A DNA stretch of 64,000 nucleotides from Sphingomonas sp. (GTDB lineage Bacteria; Pseudomonadota; Alphaproteobacteria; Sphingomonadales; Sphingomonadaceae): positions 372,001-436,000 of the forward strand of contig NZ_JAHBZJ010000001.1 of assembly GCF_019635455.1 (NCBI RefSeq). Direction: 5' to 3'. Each line of letters begins with the position of its first letter. The first letter of the stretch is position 1. Positions 58,484 through 64,000 of the stretch are shown one piece after another. The notes beneath the pieces are model-generated. The model saw only the letters and a program-made list of their open reading frames with translations, did not search any database and was not told where the DNA came from. The position numbers and the translations under genes were made by a program.

Positions 58484-59383
58484 ATGGCGCGCGCGCCGAT
58501 CCCGATCCCGCCCGAAGTGCGCGGCCGGCTGAAGCGGCTGACGCTGAGCGCGCGGCGTGCGAGCGGCGAGCGCGGGATCGGCATGCACGCCAGCCGCAGC
58601 CGGGGCGCCGGCCTGGAGTTCGCGCAATATCGCGCCTACGAACCCGGCGACGAGCCACGCCAGATCGACTGGAAGCTCTATGCCCGGTCGGACAAGTTCT
58701 TCGTGCGCGAATCCGAACGCGAGAGTCCGGTCGCCCTGTGGATGCTGATCGACGCCAGCGCATCGATGGCGCAGGCGGATCGCGCGACGCCCGACTGGTC
58801 CCGCTTCGACGCCGCGAAGGCGCTCGCCGCCTGTATCGCCGAGCTGGCGATGCAGCAGGACGACCGGTTCGGCTGGATCGTGCTGGGTGAGCCGGCGGTG
58901 ACGCTGGCCGATCCGCGCGGGGGCCGGCGGCAGCGGGACCGGCTGCTGGTGGATCTGGCGCGGGTGGACGCCGCGGGAAGTTTTCCCGGCGAGGCCACGC
59001 TCACGCCGCTATGGGAACGGATCGGAGCCCGCGATCTGGTGCTGTTCCTGAGCGACTGTTTCGACGAAGCGGGGCTGGCGCTGATCGAGCGGCTGGCCCG
59101 GGCGGGACGTGAAGTACTCGCGATCCAGCTGCTGACCGTCGAGGAACGGGAGTTCCCGTTCGACGGCGGCTATCGCTTTCGCGATCCCGAAAGCGGAGCG
59201 GAACTGGTCGGCGACGGCCCCGCGCTGCGCGCCGCGTTCCTGCGCCGCTTCGCCGCAGCCCAGGCGGCGCTGGACGCGCGGCTGGACGCGGCCGGCATCC
59301 GCCACGCGCGCTATGTGATCGACGAGCCGCTCGACCGGCCGTTACAGGCGCTGTTCGGCCGAGCCGGGCCGGTCGGCGCGTGA
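58484..59383 (+). CDS. DUF58/VWA-domain protein
   Basis: A 299-residue partner of MoxR. The DUF58 hallmark RAYEPGDEPRQIDWK (about 50-64) is followed by a VWA domain whose metal-binding MIDAS motif is complete: DASAS (90-94). No transmembrane helix seen. Expected to bind a metal ion and link the ATPase with the membrane parts. Its stop overlaps the BatA start (GTGA). Confidence 0.92.
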   Translation: MARAPIPIPPEVRGRLKRLTLSARRASGERGIGMHASRSRGAGLEFAQYRAYEPGDEPRQIDWKLYARSDKFFVRESERESPVALWMLIDASASMAQADRATPDWSRFDAAKALAACIAELAMQQDDRFGWIVLGEPAVTLADPRGGRRQRDRLLVDLARVDAAGSFPGEATLTPLWERIGARDLVLFLSDCFDEAGLALIERLARAGREVLAIQLLTVEEREFPFDGGYRFRDPESGAELVGDGPALRAAFLRRFAAAQAALDARLDAAGIRHARYVIDEPLDRPLQALFGRAGPVGA

Positions 59384-60522
59384 CGCCGTTGCTCCTCTTC
59401 CCGGCCGGGCTGGCCGCGCTGATCGCGCTCGCGGTGCCGCTGCTGGTCCATCTGCGGCGGCGGACGGAAGAGGTGCCGATCGATTTCGCGGCGCTGCGCT
59501 GGCTCGATCCGCTGCCCCGGCCGCGCCGACGCATCCGCTTTGACGACCTCTTGTTGCTGAGCGTGCGGCTGCTGTTGATCGCGGCATTGGCGCTGCTGCT
59601 CGCCCGGCCGGCAGTGCTGGGCGCGGAGAACGCGCGCGCGCGGGTGCTGGTGGCGCCCGGGGTCCCGGCAGAGATGGCGCGCCGGATCGCTGGGCCGGAG
59701 GCCGATGCGCAATGGATCGCGCCCGATTTTCCGTCGATCGACACGCGGCCACCATCGGGCCGCGTACCTCTGTCGAGCCTGATCCGCCAGTTCGATGCCG
59801 AGCTTCCCAGGGGTGCGGCGCTGACGATCGTCGTGCCGCCGGTTCTGGACGGGGTCGATGCCGAGCCGATCCGGCTGACCCGACAAGCCGAATGGCGGAT
59901 CGTGAAGGCCGACGCTGTGACGCAGGCACCGCCCGCGACCCCCGCGCCGGCGCTCACCGTCCGCCACGCGCCAGCGCAGGGAGAGCAGGTCCGCTATTTC
60001 CGCGCCGCCGCCGCCGCGTGGGGCGCCGCGCCGCGTTTCGACGCCGACCCCGGCGACGCCTTGCCGCCGCGCGATCATGTACTGGTGTGGCTGACCCCCG
60101 GGCCGGTGCCGGGACGCGTGACCGACTGGGTCGCACGCGGCGGCACCGCGCTGCTCGGCGAGGGCGCACGGGTGGCGATGCCGGGCGCGACCGTGCCGCT
60201 GTGGCGGGACGGCGAGGGCGCGCCGATCGTCGAGGGAGCGCCGATGGGTGATGGCCGGCTGTTGCGGTTCACCCGGCCATTGGTCCCCGCGGCGATCCCC
60301 GACCTGTTCGACGCGGGCTTTGCAGAGCGGCTGCGCATCCTGTTGACCCCGCCGGCGCCGGCACCCGCCCGGGTGGACGCGGCGCGGTTCGCGCCTGTGG
60401 CGGGACGCGCGCCCTACCCGCTGCCGCCGCGCGAGCTGACCGCATGGCTGGCGATGCTGATCGCCGTACTGTTCGTGATCGAGCGCTGGCTGGCGACGCG
60501 CCGGCACAGGCTGACGGCATGA
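59380..60522 (+). CDS. BatA-type membrane protein
   Basis: A 380-residue protein with an N-terminal BatA domain: two membrane helices (about 5-24 and 58-78) around LRRRTEEVPIDFAALRWLDP, then a large soluble domain (about 85-345) and one C-terminal helix (about 352-372). GTG start overlaps DUF58. BatA-type proteins are usually linked to MoxR-VWA systems in envelope assembly or stress. The soluble part has no catalytic motif that I recognise. Ends in ATGA with the next gene. Confidence 0.87.
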   Translation: MTPLLLFPAGLAALIALAVPLLVHLRRRTEEVPIDFAALRWLDPLPRPRRRIRFDDLLLLSVRLLLIAALALLLARPAVLGAENARARVLVAPGVPAEMARRIAGPEADAQWIAPDFPSIDTRPPSGRVPLSSLIRQFDAELPRGAALTIVVPPVLDGVDAEPIRLTRQAEWRIVKADAVTQAPPATPAPALTVRHAPAQGEQVRYFRAAAAAWGAAPRFDADPGDALPPRDHVLVWLTPGPVPGRVTDWVARGGTALLGEGARVAMPGATVPLWRDGEGAPIVEGAPMGDGRLLRFTRPLVPAAIPDLFDAGFAERLRILLTPPAPAPARVDAARFAPVAGRAPYPLPPRELTAWLAMLIAVLFVIERWLATRRHRLTA

Positions 60523-62642
60523 GCGGGGAGGTTCCGGTGACGAACTGGACGCGTGCGCCACGCCGGCGCGCCGCGTTGAACCTTGCGCTTGCATGGACCC
60601 CGGCGATTCTCGTCGCCGGTGCGGCGGCGTGGCGGCTGGCGGGTGCGGGCTGGGCGACCGGCATCGCGCTGACCGGCCTCCTCGTGCTGGCCGGCGCGGC
60701 AGCGCGGATCGTCGCGCGGTTCGATCGCACATGGCTGGTGCGCCGGCTGGATGCGCGCGAGGACGGGCTGGAGGATAGCGCCGACCTGCTGTTCGGCGGG
60801 CGGGCGACGCTGGGGCCGATCCAGCAGCTTCAGCGCGCGCGGATCGAGCGGCGGGTCGCCGCGATCGATCCCGACACGCTGGTCGATGCGTGGGCGCATC
60901 GGTGGATCGCGCCGGCCTGGATCGCGGGCGCGGTGGCGAGCGCGGCGATCCTGTTGTGGCCGGCGGCCCACCCCGCCCCGCCGCCGCTGAGTCCGGCCGC
61001 CGAGGGAACCGCCGCCGCACCGGGTGAGCCGCGCCTGACCGGACAGCGCGTGCGGATCGTACCGCCCGCCTATACCGGGCTGCCCGCGCGCTACGCGACC
61101 GGGCTGGACGTGCGTGCGCCGACGGGATCGCGGATCGAGTGGACGCTTGCCTTTACCCCCCAGCCGACCGCTGCGGCGATCCAGCTGTTGGGCGGTCAGC
61201 ACCTGCCGCTGCGTGCGACGCGCGAAGGCTGGGCCGGCGCGCTGCGGCTCGACCGGCCGCTCTTGTACCGTGTCACCGCCGGCGGGATGCGCGCGACACC
61301 GCCGCTCCACCGGCTCGAGCCGATCGCCGACACGCCCCCGCAATTGCGCGTGGTCGCGCCGGCGCAGACGCTCGTCCTCGCGAAGCCGGGTCAGCGCAGT
61401 TGGCGCGTGGTGTTCGAGGCGAGCGACGATTATGCCGTCGCCGCGACCGCGAAGCTGACCGTCACCGTCGCGAAGGGCGATGGCGAGAATGTGAGCTTTA
61501 CCGAACGCAGCCGGATCGTGCGCGGATCTGGCGCGGTGCGCAAACGGCGCTTCGCGATCGACCTCGACCTTGCCAGCTATGGGCTGGAGCCGGGCAGCGA
61601 TCTCGTCGCGCAGCTGACGGTCGCGGACACGCGCATGCCCGACCCGCATGTCGTGCGCGGCCCCGGCGTGATCCTGCGCTGGCCGCCGAAACCGACCGAG
61701 GAGAGCGGCGGGCTGGAGATGATGGCGAAGCGTGTCATGCCCGCCTATTTCCGCAGCCAGCGCCAGATCATCATCGATACCGAAGCGCTGATCCGCGAGC
61801 GCAAGCGCCTGTCCGCCGACGCCTTCCTTGCGAAATCCGACGCGATCGGCGCGGATCAGCGGCTGTTGCGGCTGCGCTATGGGCAATTCGTCGGCATGGA
61901 GGATGAGGGCCAGCCCAAGGCGCCGCCGCTGCCGATCGCCGATGACGCGCCACCCCCTGCCGAGCCGGAGCATCGCGAGGGGGATGGCCACGATCATGGC
62001 GACGGCTCCGCGTCGGCGCCCAAGGTATTTGGCCAGGCCGGCGACGTCACCGCCGAATTCGGTCACACCCATGACGAGAGCGAGGCGGCGACGCTGCTTG
62101 ATCCCGACACCCGCACGATGCTGAAACAGGCGCTGGAGGAAATGTGGCAGGCCGAACTCAACCTGCGCTCGGGCAAGCCCGAGGCGGCGCTGCCCTATGA
62201 GAATCGCGCCCTGGCCTGGATCAAGAAGATCCAGCAGGCGACCCGCATCTACCTGCCGCGCGTGGGAACGCAGCTGCCACCGGTCGATATGGCCCGGCGG
62301 ATGACGGGCAAGCGCGAGGGGATCGCCAGCCGCGCGGCCCAGCTCACCCCCTTTGCGATCGACGACGCGGCGCCGGCCGACACCTGGCGCGCGCTGGCCC
62401 GGCCCGGCCCGGTCGATCTCGACGCGCTCGACCGCTGGATCCGCACGAACACGACCCGCATCCGCGACCCGCTCGCGGTGCTGAAAGCGTCAGCCGAGCT
62501 GCGCGCCGATCCCGGCTCCGGCGCGGCGCGCGAACGGCTGCGGGCGCAGCTCTGGGCGGTGCTGACCCGGCCCCCGGCGGAGGTGCGCCGTCGCGGTGAC
62601 GGCGGCGCGATCGGGCGACGCTATATCGGCGGATTGCGCTGA
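60519..62642 (+). CDS. DUF4175-like large membrane protein
   Basis: A 707-residue protein with two or three hydrophobic segments near the N-terminus (about 27-70 and 125-150), beta-rich repeats (about 170-370), then a mostly helical charged half. A His/Asp/Glu-rich segment (EHREGDGHDHGDG at 484-496 and GHTHDE at 515-520) may bind metal. The class is called DUF4175 in related clusters. ATG 60519 overlaps the BatA stop; GTG 60537 with GGGGAGG five bases upstream is an equally good start. TGATG leads into the last gene. Function unknown. Confidence 0.75.
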   Translation: MSGEVPVTNWTRAPRRRAALNLALAWTPAILVAGAAAWRLAGAGWATGIALTGLLVLAGAAARIVARFDRTWLVRRLDAREDGLEDSADLLFGGRATLGPIQQLQRARIERRVAAIDPDTLVDAWAHRWIAPAWIAGAVASAAILLWPAAHPAPPPLSPAAEGTAAAPGEPRLTGQRVRIVPPAYTGLPARYATGLDVRAPTGSRIEWTLAFTPQPTAAAIQLLGGQHLPLRATREGWAGALRLDRPLLYRVTAGGMRATPPLHRLEPIADTPPQLRVVAPAQTLVLAKPGQRSWRVVFEASDDYAVAATAKLTVTVAKGDGENVSFTERSRIVRGSGAVRKRRFAIDLDLASYGLEPGSDLVAQLTVADTRMPDPHVVRGPGVILRWPPKPTEESGGLEMMAKRVMPAYFRSQRQIIIDTEALIRERKRLSADAFLAKSDAIGADQRLLRLRYGQFVGMEDEGQPKAPPLPIADDAPPPAEPEHREGDGHDHGDGSASAPKVFGQAGDVTAEFGHTHDESEAATLLDPDTRTMLKQALEEMWQAELNLRSGKPEAALPYENRALAWIKKIQQATRIYLPRVGTQLPPVDMARRMTGKREGIASRAAQLTPFAIDDAAPADTWRALARPGPVDLDALDRWIRTNTTRIRDPLAVLKASAELRADPGSGAARERLRAQLWAVLTRPPAEVRRRGDGGAIGRRYIGGLR
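61968..62078 (+). other. His/Asp-rich coding segment in DUF4175 protein
   Basis: Residues 484-520 contain six His and many Asp/Glu in two groups separated by about 18 residues, unlike the rest of the protein. Such patches can bind zinc, nickel or copper. Confidence 0.6.
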
Positions 62643-64000
62643 TGGCCCGGCCTGACCTCATCGTCGCCGTGCTGATCGCGAGCGGAGCCGCGATCGGCAT
62701 CGCGCGCCTGCTGCGTATCCGCCGCGACACGCGCGCGCTGCTTCTCGCCGCGCTGATGCTGGCGAGCGCCGCGCTGCTGTACCTCACCCTGGTCCCACCG
62801 CGCCTGCCGGTCGCCGGCGAAACGCTGGTGGTGGCGACGGCGCAGGCGCCCCGGACGATTCCGGTAGCTTCGGGCGAGCGGCTGGTCGCGCTGCCCGAAG
62901 CGCCCGCCATCGTCGGCGCGGAGCGGGTGCCGGATCTCGCGACGGCGTTGCGCCGCTATCGCCAGGTCGCGCGCATCCGCATCGTCGGTCGTGGGCTGAC
63001 CGCGCGCGATCGCGGTGACGATGCCGGGGTGCCGGTCGCCTTTCGCCCGATGCCGGCCCCGGCCGGCCTGACGATGCTCGATCCGCCGGGCGATACGGCG
63101 GCGGGCGGGGTCTTCACGCTGGCCGGCGAGACGCAGGGCGTATCGGGGGGCAGCGTCGAACTGCTCGATCCCGCCGGTCGGCGCATCGATCAGCGGCGGA
63201 TCGGCGCGGACGGGCGGTTCACCATGGGCGGTACCGCGCGGGCGCCCGGCCTCGCGCTGTTCACCCTGCGGCTGCGCGATGCGGGCAAGGCGATCGTCGC
63301 TGAAACGCCGGTGCCGCTGCGCACCCGCGCACGCCGCCCCGTCCGCGTGCTGCTGGTCGGTGCGCCGGCGCCGGAGACGAAATATCTGCGCCGATGGGCG
63401 GAGGATTCGGGGATCGACCTGGTCAGCCGCCTCGACGCGGGCGGCGGCGTACAGCTGGGCAGCGCGCCGGTCGGGATGGACGCGGCAAGCCTGCGCCGTT
63501 TCGACGCGATGATCGTCGATGATCGTGCGCTCGACCGGCTGGGCGGCGCGCGATCGGGTATCACCAGTGCCGTCGCCGGCGGAATGGGCCTCATCATCCG
63601 CATGACCGGCCCCGCCACCGCCGCCGCCCGGCGCGAATGGCAGGGGATGGGAATCGCGGTCGCCGGCGGAGATGAGACCGGCCCTGTCGCGCTGCCGGCG
63701 CTGGCGGGCGACGCGGAGGCCCTGGCCAGCCGGCGCGGGCCGGGGTCCGCCGATGTCGCCGCCGACATCAACACGATCGACGACCCGGCGCCCGAGCTTG
63801 GCCGCTGGACGGTGCGGGCGGGGCCGGACATCGTCCCGGCGGTGCGGGACGACAATGGCGCGATGCTGGCCGGGTGGCGCCAGCGCGGGCAGGGCCGTGT
63901 CGCCCTGTGGACCGTGGCGGACAGTTTCGCGCTGGTGCTGGGCGGACAGGCCGAGCGATACTATCAATGGTGGAGCGACACGCTGAGCGCGGTCGTGCGT
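62642..64000 (+). CDS. Membrane protein with GATase-like fold, cut by window end
   Basis: The frame begins at ATG 62642, sharing a base with the previous stop, and stays open for 453 codons to the last base, so the 3' end is missing. Two N-terminal hydrophobic segments (about 6-22 and 34-54), then a beta-rich region and a Rossmann-like part with RPVRVLLVGAP, MIVDDRALDRLGG and GGMGLIIRMTG, which resemble the class I glutamine-amidotransferase-like domain found in MoxR/BatA clusters. No catalytic Cys is visible in the part seen. Probably the last component of the assembly. Confidence 0.75.
   Translation, partial: MARPDLIVAVLIASGAAIGIARLLRIRRDTRALLLAALMLASAALLYLTLVPPRLPVAGETLVVATAQAPRTIPVASGERLVALPEAPAIVGAERVPDLATALRRYRQVARIRIVGRGLTARDRGDDAGVPVAFRPMPAPAGLTMLDPPGDTAAGGVFTLAGETQGVSGGSVELLDPAGRRIDQRRIGADGRFTMGGTARAPGLALFTLRLRDAGKAIVAETPVPLRTRARRPVRVLLVGAPAPETKYLRRWAEDSGIDLVSRLDAGGGVQLGSAPVGMDAASLRRFDAMIVDDRALDRLGGARSGITSAVAGGMGLIIRMTGPATAAARREWQGMGIAVAGGDETGPVALPALAGDAEALASRRGPGSADVAADINTIDDPAPELGRWTVRAGPDIVPAVRDDNGAMLAGWRQRGQGRVALWTVADSFALVLGGQAERYYQWWSDTLSAVVR

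Overview
The window is a GC-rich piece of an alphaproteobacterial chromosome, most likely Sphingomonas or a close relative in the Sphingomonadaceae. This rests on the dense coding with many 1-, 4- and 8-base gene overlaps, frequent GTG and TTG starts, and family content (NodT-type efflux lipoprotein with split MacAB, DUF2459, glycine-zipper surface proteins, an mdh-sucD-sucA-sucB-lpd block, sdhCDA, yajC-secD-secF-Mth938). No plasmid, phage or insertion-sequence genes and no CRISPR were seen. No stretch longer than about 300 bases lacks a gene.

Layout. Bases 1-8237: the end of a processive GT2 glycosyltransferase, a GntR regulator with a palindrome over its own start codon, a nitroreductase, a POT peptide transporter, NnrU, a DUF1330 protein, an unusual ZIP-like transporter, and a secreted M13 peptidase with a clear terminator. 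Bases 8238-25696: acetyl-CoA synthetase, a four-gene NodT/MacA/MacB efflux operon, an XdhC-MobA-EamA operon, GlpQ, envelope proteins, phenylalanine hydroxylase, PrmA, an SDR, and two tandem soluble chemoreceptors whose signalling halves are almost identical.

Bases 25872-44481 hold most of a TCA-cycle region: sdhCDA, then a block that includes a ParDE toxin-antitoxin pair, a C13 peptidase, a membrane-anchored ClpP-like protease and CreD, then sdhB with a thioesterase and ZapE, then mdh, two small secreted proteins, sucD, sucA, sucB, a DUF1877 protein and lpdA. The gene sucC is not in the window; the two secreted proteins sit where it is often found.

Bases 44528-53414: a DUF985 cupin, two related glycine-zipper proteins, a GT4 glycosyltransferase, a TPR protein, Mth938/SecF/SecD/YajC, tRNA-Pro(GGG) and homogentisate dioxygenase. 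PhhA and HmgA are the first and a later step of phenylalanine breakdown but lie 31 kb apart.

Bases 53704-64000 are one long co-oriented run that is the best candidate for a poorly described system: a TldD-type metalloprotease with a twin-arginine signal, its TldE-like partner, DUF4159, a MoxR ATPase, a DUF58/VWA protein, a BatA-like protein, a large membrane protein with a His/Asp-rich segment, and a last membrane protein cut by the window end. Tight overlaps suggest that the last six act together, perhaps as an ATPase-driven envelope assembly linked to a folded exported protease.
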